In this document: piece after piece, positions 53,226-62,145 of the stretch
How the letters are laid out: each line of letters opens with the position of its first letter
Numbering within the stretch: the stretch's first letter is position 1
Origin: Pedobacter riviphilus
GTDB lineage: Bacteria > Bacteroidota > Bacteroidia > Sphingobacteriales > Sphingobacteriaceae
DNA: 64,000 bases
Reading direction: 5' to 3'
Assembly (NCBI RefSeq): GCF_014692875.1
Contig: NZ_CP061171.1
Coordinates: 5,022,001-5,086,000, forward strand
Translations under genes and position numbers: made by a program
The notes under the pieces: model-generated
What the model saw: only the letters and a program-made list of their open reading frames with translations
The model's database searches: none
What the model was told of the DNA's origin: nothing

Positions 53226-55151
53226 CTAATCTTCAAATTTCCAGCGAACAAAGGCCTCCATCGCTTCGTATTCTGCAAGCCCGAGCTCATCATAAGCTCT
53301 TGCAGTATCACGGTTACGGTCTTCAGCACGTTGCCAGAACTCTCTTGAATCGTCGCCAGGGAAAACAGCTTTGTCTTTTTGACTTTGGTGTTTAAAGATC
53401 GCATTTCTCTTGCGCTCCAGTTCTTGTGGTGAAATTGGAACTGCCATTTCTATTTCATAAGTTTCAAACTCATGCCATGCACCACGGTACATCCATAACC
53501 AGCAGTCTTGTGCCCAAGCTTCAGTTTTACGTAAGCGTTTTAGTGCTTCTAAAATAATTTTGAAACAAACGATATGTGTTCCGTGAGGATCTTCAAAATC
53601 GCCGGCAGCATAAACCTGTTGAGGTTTAACTTCTTGCAGTAGCGCCATTGTGAGCTCGATATCAGCATCGGTTACCGGGTTTTTCTGAACCTTACCGCTT
53701 TCGTAGAAAGGAAGTGCCTGGAAATGGATATGGTCATCTTCTAGGCCACAATATCTTGCGCCCGCAATAGCTTCGCCTTTTCTGATGAGTCCTTTAACCG
53801 TTTGGATTTCTGGTGTATCGATCTGGTTTGGTTTTTTCTGCTCTATAAAGGCTCTCATCTTATTATAAAGATCCTTTAAGTGCGTATTGTCCATGCCCAT
53901 TTTCTCTGTGAAGTCTACATTAAACTCTACAAAACGAAGTGCGTCGTCATCCCATACCGCAGTATTACCTGAGGTTTGGTAAGCCACATGTACATCATGT
54001 CCCTGATCAACCAGGCGTAGAAAAGTACCACCCATCGAGATCACGTCATCATCTGGGTGAGGAGAGAAAATAATAATTCTCTTCTTAGCCGGTTCAGCTC
54101 TTTCCGGACGTTGAGAATCATCAGCGTTCGGTTTGCCACCTGGCCAGCCCGTTATGGTGTGTTGTAATTTATTAAAGATATGGATGTTGATGTTGTAAAC
54201 TGGTCCTTTTTCAGTGGCCAGTTGTGCCATACCGTTATTGTTGTAATCGTCTTCGGTTAATTTTAAGATCGGTTTTTTTAATGTGTTGGCCAACCAGATC
54301 ACTGCCTTGCGGATCAAAGCATCCGTCCAAACGCAATCTTTAACTAACCACGGCGTATCAAAACGGGTCAGCTCTGAAGCAGCAGGTACGTCAAGGATAA
54401 ACTCTACGTGGTCGGATAGTTGAAGGTATGTTGCCGGAACCTCGCCTGAAATTTCGCCTTCAACAGCTTTTTTGATGATTGAAGCTTTTTTACGGCTCCA
54501 AGCCATCAATATAATTTCTCTTGCTTTGAAAATTGTACCGATACCCATAGTAATGGCCTTTGTTGGTACAAAAGTTTTTCCGCCGAAATCGCGTGCAGCA
54601 TCACGGCGTGTCAAATCATCTAAGGTAACTAAACGGGTACCAGAATTTGGTGCTGAACCCGGCTCGTTAAACCCGATGTGACCTGTACGGCCGATACCTA
54701 AAATCTGGATGTCAAGACCACCAAGATCGCCGATTTTCTTTTCGTAATCCAGGCAGAAAGCCGGAATGTCTTCTAGTGCAAGCGTACCATCAGGGATGTG
54801 AACATTTTTTTTATCAATGTCGATATGATTGAAAAGGTTTTCGTTCATAAACGTAACATAACTCTGTGTCGCAGTTGGCGCCATTGGATAATATTCATCC
54901 AGGTTAAAAGTAATTACGTTCTTAAAACTCAAGCCCTCTTCTTTGTGCAGTCTAACCAATTCGGCATAAACTGCAATTGGAGTAACACCTGTTGCTAAGC
55001 CCAGTACTGCAGGTGCGTTGTTTGCTTGTTTTGATTTAATGAGCTCGGCAATGCGGTGTGCTACATTAATTGAAGCAATTTTTGGATTTTCGAACACGCT
55101 TACTGGTAATTTCTCGAAACGTGTCTCCTCCAGTAGATTTAATCTAGCCAT
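53226..55151 (-). CDS. nagB: Glucosamine-6-phosphate deaminase fused to a PIG-L deacetylase domain
   Basis: A 641-residue protein, over twice the length of E. coli NagB (266). The N-terminal domain (about 15-290) is NagB: NLDEYY (Asp85), and GIGRTGHIGFNEPG with His158 and Glu163. The residue matching catalytic Asp141 of E. coli is Thr156. The C-terminal half (about 356-600) is PIG-L/LmbE: IIIFSPHPDDDVISMGGTFL (His365, Asp367-Asp368) and FEDPHGTHIVCFK. The fusion could deacetylate an N-acetyl sugar and deaminate GlcN-6-P. The long form is known in Bacteroidota. A terminator separates it from the NagX-like gene; anmK is divergent. Confidence 0.92.
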   Translation of the reverse strand: MARLNLLEETRFEKLPVSVFENPKIASINVAHRIAELIKSKQANNAPAVLGLATGVTPIAVYAELVRLHKEEGLSFKNVITFNLDEYYPMAPTATQSYVTFMNENLFNHIDIDKKNVHIPDGTLALEDIPAFCLDYEKKIGDLGGLDIQILGIGRTGHIGFNEPGSAPNSGTRLVTLDDLTRRDAARDFGGKTFVPTKAITMGIGTIFKAREIILMAWSRKKASIIKKAVEGEISGEVPATYLQLSDHVEFILDVPAASELTRFDTPWLVKDCVWTDALIRKAVIWLANTLKKPILKLTEDDYNNNGMAQLATEKGPVYNINIHIFNKLQHTITGWPGGKPNADDSQRPERAEPAKKRIIIFSPHPDDDVISMGGTFLRLVDQGHDVHVAYQTSGNTAVWDDDALRFVEFNVDFTEKMGMDNTHLKDLYNKMRAFIEQKKPNQIDTPEIQTVKGLIRKGEAIAGARYCGLEDDHIHFQALPFYESGKVQKNPVTDADIELTMALLQEVKPQQVYAAGDFEDPHGTHIVCFKIILEALKRLRKTEAWAQDCWLWMYRGAWHEFETYEIEMAVPISPQELERKRNAIFKHQSQKDKAVFPGDDSREFWQRAEDRNRDTARAYDELGLAEYEAMEAFVRWKFED

Positions 55152-55270
55152 TTTTTTTATATGGATTTTAATGTACGGAGCAGTAAATATAGAGAGTTAT
55201 GCCCAATTTCTAACAAAGGTTATTTACATTTATTGCAAGTATTTATATAAAATTCGATTAGAGGAGCAGA

Positions 55271-55280
55271 CAAACGTTTG
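55271..55280. promoter_or_regulatory. CpG-centred palindrome between nagB and anmK, candidate LacI-type operator
   Basis: CAAACGTTTG is a perfect 10-bp palindrome centred on CG, the form used by LacI-family repressors. It lies 23 bp before anmK and 119 bp before the divergent nagB, so one repressor could control both. The LacI regulator in this cluster is the obvious candidate. Confidence 0.45.
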
Positions 55281-55303
55281 ATCTTTTTAAGATAAAAACC
55301 AAT

Positions 55304-56500
55304 ATGAACACACAGATTGAAAAGTTGTATTCGAAAGCAGGGAAATCAGAACGTTTTATTATCGGCTTAATGAGTGGAACTTCTATGGATGGGCTTGACA
55401 TTGCGTTATGCTCGGTTAAGGGAAGTGGAGCAGGTACCAACATTCGGGTGCTGAAATTTAAAACAGGCGATTATACCGATGATTTTAGGACTAAAATTAA
55501 AGCGATTTTTTCGAAAAAAGAAGTCGACTTACAGCTGGTTTGCCTGATGAACGAGCATATTGCAAATATCCATGCGCAGCTCATAAACGAAGCGCTAAAA
55601 GAGTGGGGCATCCGAAATGAAGACGTTGACTTTATTGCGAGCCATGGACAAACGATTTTTCACGCACCAAAATCTTTGCATCAACTGGCCGATTATCCTA
55701 ATGGTACACTACAGATTGGTGATGGTGACCATATTGCCATTAAAACAGGAATTATTACACTTTCTGATTTTAGGCAGAAACATTTGGCTGCAGGGGGCGA
55801 AGGCGCACCTTTAGCGGTTTATGGCGATTACCTGATATTTTCGGAAGCCGGAGAAGACCGCGTAATGCTGAACATTGGAGGTATAGCAAATTTCACTTAC
55901 CTGCCAGGGAGTACGGATGCAAGTGAAATTTTTTCGACGGATGTTGGTCCTGGTAATACCTTGATGGACCAGTATATGCAAAAACATTTTAATCACTTTT
56001 ATGATAAAAATGCCACTGTTGCTTTGGCTGGTAAATTTAATCCCCGTCTATTATCTGCATTGTTAAATTGCAGTTTTTTCGATTTAGATTTCCCTAAAAC
56101 CACTGGGCCGGAATTATTTAACCTGGAATATTTAATAGAGGCCCAAGCGAAATCTTCAACAACAGCGCTTTGCAAAGAAGATGTAATGGCCACCTTATGT
56201 CATTTTTCTGCAGAAACCATTGCAAATGCGATAAAACGTTGTTTTGGCGATGAGGCTAAAGCGCAAATTTTTATGAGCGGTGGCGGGATGCACAATCCGC
56301 TGCTTGTTCAGCTTCTTAAAAGTAAGCTGCCTTTTTGCAAATTCCTAACCACAGCCGATTTAAATATTAATCCCGACGCTAAGGAAGCGGTTTTGTTTGC
56401 TGTTTTGGCCAACGAAACGCTCTGTGGTAAACCAATAGACTTTGGCAATAGGCAAGGTGTGCCTTCGGTTTGCATGGGTAAAATTAGTTTACCAACATAA
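55304..56500 (+). CDS. anmK: Anhydro-N-acetylmuramic acid kinase
   Basis: A 398-residue kinase that opens and phosphorylates 1,6-anhydro-MurNAc to MurNAc-6-P in cell-wall recycling. The ATP site is FIIGLMSGTSMDGLDIAL (about 18-35). Further wording: FIASHGQTIFHAPKSLHQ, HLAAGGEGAPLAVYGDYL, VMLNIGGIANFTYLPG and STDVGPGNTLMDQYMQ. It is divergent from the NagB fusion, and the SusC/SusD genes follow on the same strand. Confidence 0.95.
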   Translation: MNTQIEKLYSKAGKSERFIIGLMSGTSMDGLDIALCSVKGSGAGTNIRVLKFKTGDYTDDFRTKIKAIFSKKEVDLQLVCLMNEHIANIHAQLINEALKEWGIRNEDVDFIASHGQTIFHAPKSLHQLADYPNGTLQIGDGDHIAIKTGIITLSDFRQKHLAAGGEGAPLAVYGDYLIFSEAGEDRVMLNIGGIANFTYLPGSTDASEIFSTDVGPGNTLMDQYMQKHFNHFYDKNATVALAGKFNPRLLSALLNCSFFDLDFPKTTGPELFNLEYLIEAQAKSSTTALCKEDVMATLCHFSAETIANAIKRCFGDEAKAQIFMSGGGMHNPLLVQLLKSKLPFCKFLTTADLNINPDAKEAVLFAVLANETLCGKPIDFGNRQGVPSVCMGKISLPT

Positions 56501-56613
56501 TAAAATGCACTTGTTTTACAGATTGTAAACCTGTTTGTATCTGTTAAAAATTTGGTTTGTGTGGTATTTTGTTTAATTTGTTTTAAACTAATCTTCTAAC
56601 AAAACCAAATTTT

Positions 56614-59600
56614 ATGGAAAAAAGTTACCTAAAATGGTCACCAGGATTCTTCGTAATTTTGTTGATCCCATTTCTGCTGCTCTTATCTACAGGGATGGCA
56701 CAGGCACAAAACAAACGGTATACCATAAGTGGTAAGGTTACCGATGCCTCAAATAACAGCCCTGTCCCCGGCGCTGTAGTAAAAATTATCAATACAAATC
56801 TTGTAACAAGCACGAGTTCGGGCGGAACGTACAGCTTTTCGGTTGATTTAGCGCCTGGTAAATACCAGATCCAGATTTCTTTTATCGGCTTTAAATCAAA
56901 TATCGAAACTGTAATACTTGGTGAGAATACCACGGTTCAGGCAAATAGTGCTTTGAGTGGCGATGCAGTGGGGCTTGATGAGGTAATTGTTACAGGTACT
57001 TCTCAAGGAACTACCCGTAAACAGCTCGGTAGTTATGTGAGTACGGTAAAGGGTGATGATTTAAATAAAGCACCCAGCGGAAATGCACTGGCTTCATTGC
57101 AGGGTAAAACGCCTGGCGCGCAGATCAGCCAGAATTCTGGAGATCCGGCGGGCGGAATTTCTGTTCGTTTAAGAGGTGTGAGCTCGGTTAACTCATCATC
57201 AGAACCACTTTATATTATTGACGGAGTGATTGTAAATAATGCAACCACACGGGTTACCAATACCTCATCTAATTATGATAATGCGAACAATAGTATTCAG
57301 GTGGGAAATATCGGACAAAATAGAATGGTTGACATTAGTCCATCTGATATTGATCATATTGAGGTTTTAAATGGTGCAGCTGCTGCGGCAATTTACGGAT
57401 CGAGAGCCAATGCAGGGGTAATTCAGATTTTCACCAAGAGGGGTAAAACTGGAGCGCCGCAAGTAAGTTTCAACACCAGTTTAATCATTAGTGAGCTGCG
57501 CAAGCAAATTGATGTCAATCAATCGCCAACAAAATTTGGGGGGCCAACTGATGGGCCGAATGCGCAAACCCAAGACGTATTATCCCCTGCGCTAATTACA
57601 ACAACTCCGGTAACCAGGTATAATTACCAGGATTATATTTTCAGGACAGGTATCGGTACAGATAATTCAGTTTCAGTTTCTGGAGGTAATGACAACACTA
57701 AATTCTATACCTCAGCTGGTTATTTCTCAAATCAGGGAATCATAAAAAACACTGATTTCACCAGAATGAACTTCAGGGCGAATCTTGATCAAACCATTAA
57801 TAAATGGGCAAAAATGACGGCAGGATTTAATTATATACATAGTGATGCGAACGAAAAGCCAGATGGAAACTCTTTTTTCTCGCCAATGAATTCGGTAACC
57901 ATTATTGGTAATTTTCATGATTTGTTCACTAGAGATGCATTGGGTAATTTAAAAGCCATAGGAGAGCGCGGTCGTGTTAATCCGGTATCGGTAATTGAAG
58001 ATATCAAGCAGCGCCAGTTTACCAATCGTATCATTGCAAATGCTGGATTAAAACTTACTCCTGTTAAAAATTTAACTATTGATTATACCATGGGGGTTGA
58101 TAACTCAATCCAAAATGGGACAACATTTATTCCGCCCTTTGCATATAATGTAAGTACAAGTTTTTATGGTGGTGGACCAACTCTGGATCCATCATTAAAT
58201 GGTTATGCCAGTGCGGCAAATGCTACTACCACATTATTTAATAATGAACTGAATTTTACTTATGAGGCCAAGATCACAGATTTGTTGAGTTCAACAACCC
58301 AACTTGGTGGGTCTTATCAATACCAAAAAGACCTGTATAGCTTGCTAAACGGGCGCGGTTTAGCCCCATTTGTTCAGGTCGTAAACGGAGCAAGTACTGC
58401 TTTAACTAATGTTGATAGTCGTTCAGAATTCTCGATCAGTGGTGCTTATTTACAACAAAATTTTAAATATAAGGACCATTTGTTTGTAACTGGCGCCATA
58501 AGAGTAGATCAATCTACAGTATTTGGGGAAGACAATAGAACACAGTTTTATCCTAAAGCTAATGTAAGTTACGTACTGTCATCTGCCGATTATTGGAAAG
58601 ATTTTGGTGTATCATCATGGTGGAATGCTTTCAAATTAAGAGCGGCATACGGCCAGTCTGGAAATTTAACAGGGATTGGAGCATATGATCGTTTTAATGT
58701 GTACTCGCCAAGTGCGCTAAACAGCAAAACGTCTTTAACATCGTTAACAACATTGGCTAATACAAGTGTAAAACCAGAGCGCCAAAAAGAGCTTGAAATC
58801 GGTACAGACATGTCTTTTTTTAATAATCGTTTAGGTTTAACTTTTAGTTACTACGATAAGAATGTAACTGATTTATTATTGCCAGTTGTGACTGCGCCCA
58901 CAACTGGTTTCTCTAGCCTGTTAGACAATATTAGCGGGACGCTAAAAAATAGGGGTATTGAATTAATGCTTACAGGGGTGCCAGTTAAAACCGAAGATTT
59001 TACCTGGACATCGACGCTAATTTACAATAGAAATAGAAATAAAATAGTAGGTTCAGGTGCACGGAGATTAATTCAGACCAATGCTGGCGCACCTGTTGCC
59101 ATTATTGACGGTTATCCTGTAGGCGTTTTTTATGGAACATATTTTGAGCGGACAGCAGATGGAAATATTGCTACAAACGCTGCGGGTATTCCTTTAACTG
59201 CAGGTCAGACGGCCAATAATGTTTTGCGTAAAGTAATTGGCGATCCTAACCCAGATTACACGGGGTCTTTTGTCAACGATTTTACGTACAAAAAATTAAG
59301 CTTACACATTCAATTGGATGCTGTTCAAGGAGGTGATGTTTGGAACGCAGATTGGAGAACACGCCAGGGTGTGGGAAATGGTAAAGTTGCCGAAGCAGAG
59401 CAGATGGGGCAATTGCCTAGAGGTTACGTGGCCGGGGCATACGGTGTAGAAGAATGGCGTATTGATGATGGATCTTTTGTTAAATTAAGAGAGATTTCTT
59501 TGAGTTATAATATTGGTCAGGTTAAATTCATTAAAAGTTTGAGCGTTAATCTTAGTGGAAGAAACCTCATTTCGTGGGATAATTACAAAGGCTATGATCC

Positions 59601-59703
59601 TGAATTGAATTCTGGTGGTCAATCAACAATCTTGAGAAATATCGATTTCGGTTCAGTACCAATTCCACGCACCTTCTCTTTGGGTTTACAGGCAAGATTC
59701 TAA
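56614..59703 (+). CDS. SusC/RagA family TonB-linked outer-membrane transporter
   Basis: A 1029-residue outer-membrane protein. A signal peptide (about 1-32, ending AQAQ) is followed by a CarboxypepD_reg-like domain (YTISGKVTDASNNSPVPGAV, about 36-120), then GLDEVIVTGT, the SusC TonB-box region. The plug (about 130-270) has GKTPGAQISQNSGDPAGGIS and PLYIIDGVIVNN; the barrel ends FGSVPIPRTFSLGLQARF with the terminal Phe. With its SusD partner it imports a glycan-derived or peptide ligand using TonB. Adjacent anmK and nagB point to an amino sugar, but this is inferred. Confidence 0.95.
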   Translation: MEKSYLKWSPGFFVILLIPFLLLLSTGMAQAQNKRYTISGKVTDASNNSPVPGAVVKIINTNLVTSTSSGGTYSFSVDLAPGKYQIQISFIGFKSNIETVILGENTTVQANSALSGDAVGLDEVIVTGTSQGTTRKQLGSYVSTVKGDDLNKAPSGNALASLQGKTPGAQISQNSGDPAGGISVRLRGVSSVNSSSEPLYIIDGVIVNNATTRVTNTSSNYDNANNSIQVGNIGQNRMVDISPSDIDHIEVLNGAAAAAIYGSRANAGVIQIFTKRGKTGAPQVSFNTSLIISELRKQIDVNQSPTKFGGPTDGPNAQTQDVLSPALITTTPVTRYNYQDYIFRTGIGTDNSVSVSGGNDNTKFYTSAGYFSNQGIIKNTDFTRMNFRANLDQTINKWAKMTAGFNYIHSDANEKPDGNSFFSPMNSVTIIGNFHDLFTRDALGNLKAIGERGRVNPVSVIEDIKQRQFTNRIIANAGLKLTPVKNLTIDYTMGVDNSIQNGTTFIPPFAYNVSTSFYGGGPTLDPSLNGYASAANATTTLFNNELNFTYEAKITDLLSSTTQLGGSYQYQKDLYSLLNGRGLAPFVQVVNGASTALTNVDSRSEFSISGAYLQQNFKYKDHLFVTGAIRVDQSTVFGEDNRTQFYPKANVSYVLSSADYWKDFGVSSWWNAFKLRAAYGQSGNLTGIGAYDRFNVYSPSALNSKTSLTSLTTLANTSVKPERQKELEIGTDMSFFNNRLGLTFSYYDKNVTDLLLPVVTAPTTGFSSLLDNISGTLKNRGIELMLTGVPVKTEDFTWTSTLIYNRNRNKIVGSGARRLIQTNAGAPVAIIDGYPVGVFYGTYFERTADGNIATNAAGIPLTAGQTANNVLRKVIGDPNPDYTGSFVNDFTYKKLSLHIQLDAVQGGDVWNADWRTRQGVGNGKVAEAEQMGQLPRGYVAGAYGVEEWRIDDGSFVKLREISLSYNIGQVKFIKSLSVNLSGRNLISWDNYKGYDPELNSGGQSTILRNIDFGSVPIPRTFSLGLQARF

Positions 59704-59718
59704 TTTAAAACTGTTGTT

Positions 59719-61014
59719 ATGAAAAATTTAAAATCAAGATATATAGGATATGCATTTCTGCTTACCATAGTGGCTTTCTCAAGCGCTTGTAAAAAGGAAT
59801 ACTTAAATCCTAATGCAGCTACGGCTGGCGATGTATTAACCTCTGCAAAAGGTTTGACAGGTGTTACGGTAGGCTTACAAAAAAACTATTCTACAACGCG
59901 GGCTGGAATTCTGTACGCGACTATTACTTTAAATGGCCTAACTACAAATGAGTTGATATCCATTAATACAGGTAATACCAGTGAAGAAAGATTAGTTGCT
60001 GGAGGTGTACAGGTAGATGGTACCAATTCGATATTGCTAAATGTTTGGGCTGGTGCCAATAAAATTATTTATGATGCTGATAACGTGATCAATAATGCTG
60101 TCAATCTTCCAGATAAAAACTATGCAGCGGGTTTAATAGCTTATGCGAGTGTTTTTAAGGCTCTGGCTGTGGGTAGTTTATCGGAATATTGGGAAAAGGT
60201 TCCAGCTGGTACAGGGCAAAACGTTACCTTCATTAGTCGTGCTGATGGCTATAACAAAGCAATTACAACCATTGATAATGCCTTGGCGGTAATAGCAGCA
60301 AACCCGATCAGCACTTCGTTTTTGAGCAATATTCCTACAGGGGTAGATATTCCTAGTACTTTAAATGCCTTAAAAGCACGTTACGCTTTATTTGTTGGGA
60401 ACTATAGTCTTGCTTTAAGCAGTGCCAATGCCGTTGATTTAACTAAAAGATCGTCGTTCACTTACGATGCACAAAATTTAAATCCAATTTTTGAAGTCGC
60501 TACCTCTACCAACAATGTAATTCAACCTAAGAATATAAATTTAGGGCAAACGGGCGCTAATATTCCGGATGGCGGTGATGGCAGGATTCCATTTTATACG
60601 GCAATTAATACAACTGTACGCATTAATGGTTTTGGTGCAGGTACTTTTACCCAGTTTCCCATTTATCTGCCAGGCGAGATGACGTTGATTAAAGCAGAGG
60701 CATATGCCCGTCAGGCTACTCCTGATTTAACTTCAGCACTTACTGAGCTGAACAAGGTTGTGACTAAAACCGCTGCAGCTGATCCTTTTGGAGTTGGGGC
60801 AGCACTACCTGCATTAACTGGTCCTTATACGCAACAACAGCTTTTAGATCTGATTTACAAACACCGTTGTATTGAGCTCTTCATGTCTGGGCTAAAACTT
60901 GAGGATATGAGAAGATTTAATCAGCCTTTAGCTGATCGTAAGCGTAATTTTTTCCCTTATCCTTTCGCAGAAAGAGATAACAATACAAATACCCCTGCAG
61001 ATCCAACTTTCTAG
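59719..61014 (+). CDS. SusD/RagB family surface lipoprotein
   Basis: A 431-residue lipoprotein that starts 15 bp after susC. The signal peptide ends in SSAC (Cys24), followed by KKEYLNPNAATAGDVLTSAK. The helical TPR-like core and the closing block (LLDLIYKHRCIELFMSGLKL, EDMRRFNQPLADRKRNFFPY) are family-typical. SusD proteins form the lid of SusC and capture the ligand. The gene ends at a repeat element. It is somewhat short for the family but looks complete. Confidence 0.9.
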   Translation: MKNLKSRYIGYAFLLTIVAFSSACKKEYLNPNAATAGDVLTSAKGLTGVTVGLQKNYSTTRAGILYATITLNGLTTNELISINTGNTSEERLVAGGVQVDGTNSILLNVWAGANKIIYDADNVINNAVNLPDKNYAAGLIAYASVFKALAVGSLSEYWEKVPAGTGQNVTFISRADGYNKAITTIDNALAVIAANPISTSFLSNIPTGVDIPSTLNALKARYALFVGNYSLALSSANAVDLTKRSSFTYDAQNLNPIFEVATSTNNVIQPKNINLGQTGANIPDGGDGRIPFYTAINTTVRINGFGAGTFTQFPIYLPGEMTLIKAEAYARQATPDLTSALTELNKVVTKTAAADPFGVGAALPALTGPYTQQQLLDLIYKHRCIELFMSGLKLEDMRRFNQPLADRKRNFFPYPFAERDNNTNTPADPTF

Positions 61015-61060
61015 CAAAATGAAAGAGGTTGTGTCATAAAGACAATTTCAGCTCAGATGC

Positions 61061-61130
61061 TGTCATGTTGAGCCTGTCGAAACACCTTAAACAGTATTTA
61101 AACAGGCCCTTCGACAGGCTCAGGGTGACA
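61061..61130. repeat. 70-bp inverted repeat element (family A) between susD and the DeoR gene
   Basis: The left end (61061-61081) starts TGTCATGTTGAGCCTGTCGA. The right end is its reverse complement with TGTCACCCTGAG (61110-61130). The 21-bp arms differ at three positions. It could fold into a hairpin that ends both converging transcripts. Confidence 0.7.
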
Positions 61131-61158
61131 AATCTGTATTTATGGTACAGCCTCTTTT

Positions 61159-61905
61159 TTATAAAATATTTAGTTCTTTCGCGCGGTAACCGGCTAAAGA
61201 TTCATGTTCTACTTCTAACTCCGTTATCAAATAACTAATGCTTTCTATTGGGCAAACCCTCAATCTTAAAGCAATATCCAATTTCTCGGAGATACAAAGC
61301 ACGGCCGTTTTTTTGGCACAGGCCAGCATGGCCTTTTTAAGTTGGTTAATTTCCCAATAAGTATCCGTTAAGCCTTCATCTGGGTGGATGGCGCTTGTTC
61401 CCATCAGGCATAAATCGGCCTTAATTTCCGATAACTGTGTAATTACTTGCCCGCCATAGGTAACTTGCGAATTTTTTGAAAACAAGCCTCCGATCAAAAT
61501 CACTTCGATATTGTTGTATTTGGCCAGTTCTACTGCCACCAAGGGACTAATGGTGAAAAATGTAGCAGATAGGCCCTGTGGAAGTCGTTTCACAAATTCT
61601 AAAATCGTTGTTCCTCCTCCGGTTAAAACTACCATGCCATCTTTTATCAACTGAACGGCTTTTTTGCCAATCGCGATCTTGCTATCTCTGGCATAAACCG
61701 TACTATCGTCAAAAGAACTGTGATAAGATTTCGATAAAGCACCTCCATGAACCTTATAAAGCAAATTTTCATCAACAAGCTCTTGCAAATCCCGTCTGAT
61801 GGTATCTTCCGAAACATTAAGCAGTTGAACCAGATCAGAAGTTAATACGCGGTTATGTAAATTAATCTGGCGCATGATGAAGTCGTGGCGTTCTTTTTTC
61901 AGCAT
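61159..61905 (-). CDS. DeoR/GlpR family transcriptional regulator
   Basis: A 248-residue repressor. The N-terminal winged HTH (about 5-58) is MRQINLHNRVLTSDLVQLLN, VSEDTIRRDLQELVDENLL and YKVHGGALSK. The sugar-phosphate domain begins around GMVVLTGGGTTILEFVK (about 88-104) and has LMGTSAIHPDEGLTDTYWEI. Such proteins respond to phosphorylated sugars. It is convergent with susD and divergent from the second susC. Phased TGCG repeats lie in the divergent spacer. Confidence 0.93.
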   Translation of the reverse strand: MLKKERHDFIMRQINLHNRVLTSDLVQLLNVSEDTIRRDLQELVDENLLYKVHGGALSKSYHSSFDDSTVYARDSKIAIGKKAVQLIKDGMVVLTGGGTTILEFVKRLPQGLSATFFTISPLVAVELAKYNNIEVILIGGLFSKNSQVTYGGQVITQLSEIKADLCLMGTSAIHPDEGLTDTYWEINQLKKAMLACAKKTAVLCISEKLDIALRLRVCPIESISYLITELEVEHESLAGYRAKELNIL

Positions 61906-61957
61906 AAATCATTTGATTTTCTACGAATGTATAAAAAGATTTTAAAATTATATTCTT

Positions 61958-62085
61958 TGCGTTTTTATGCGTGTTTGTGCGATAAAGTTTTGTTTGTTAG
62001 CATAATAAATCTTTCCTATTTGTTTTTTTTATCAAAAACATTCATCATATTTACTTAACTAACATCAAATATGCGGCAATTTGCG
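61958..62085. promoter_or_regulatory. Candidate DeoR-type operators: TGCG repeats phased at 10 bp
   Basis: TGCG starts at 61958, 61968 and 61978, and again at 62072 and 62082, always 10 bp apart within a cluster. TGCGTGTTTG occurs exactly at both 61968-61977 and 62082-62091. DeoR-family repressors bind direct repeats with about one helical turn between units. The clusters lie 53 bp before the DeoR start and 60 bp before the susC start. Confidence 0.5.
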
Positions 62086-62145
62086 TGTTTGATAAACCGG
62101 AATACAAACAACAACTTCTAATAACCACTTTCTTACTAACAAATT

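Noticed and set aside
56515..56529. TTTACA-GAT-TGTAAA inverted repeat before the first susC
   Set aside because: The arms are only 6 bp, and no matching site is found elsewhere in the cluster. It could equally be a weak end-of-gene hairpin after anmK.
61029..61238. 69-residue forward frame with LSKHL..RPFDRLRV wording
   Set aside because: It is a translation of the family A repeat at 61061-61130. This peptide pattern is a well-known artefact of such repeats and has no ribosome site or family.
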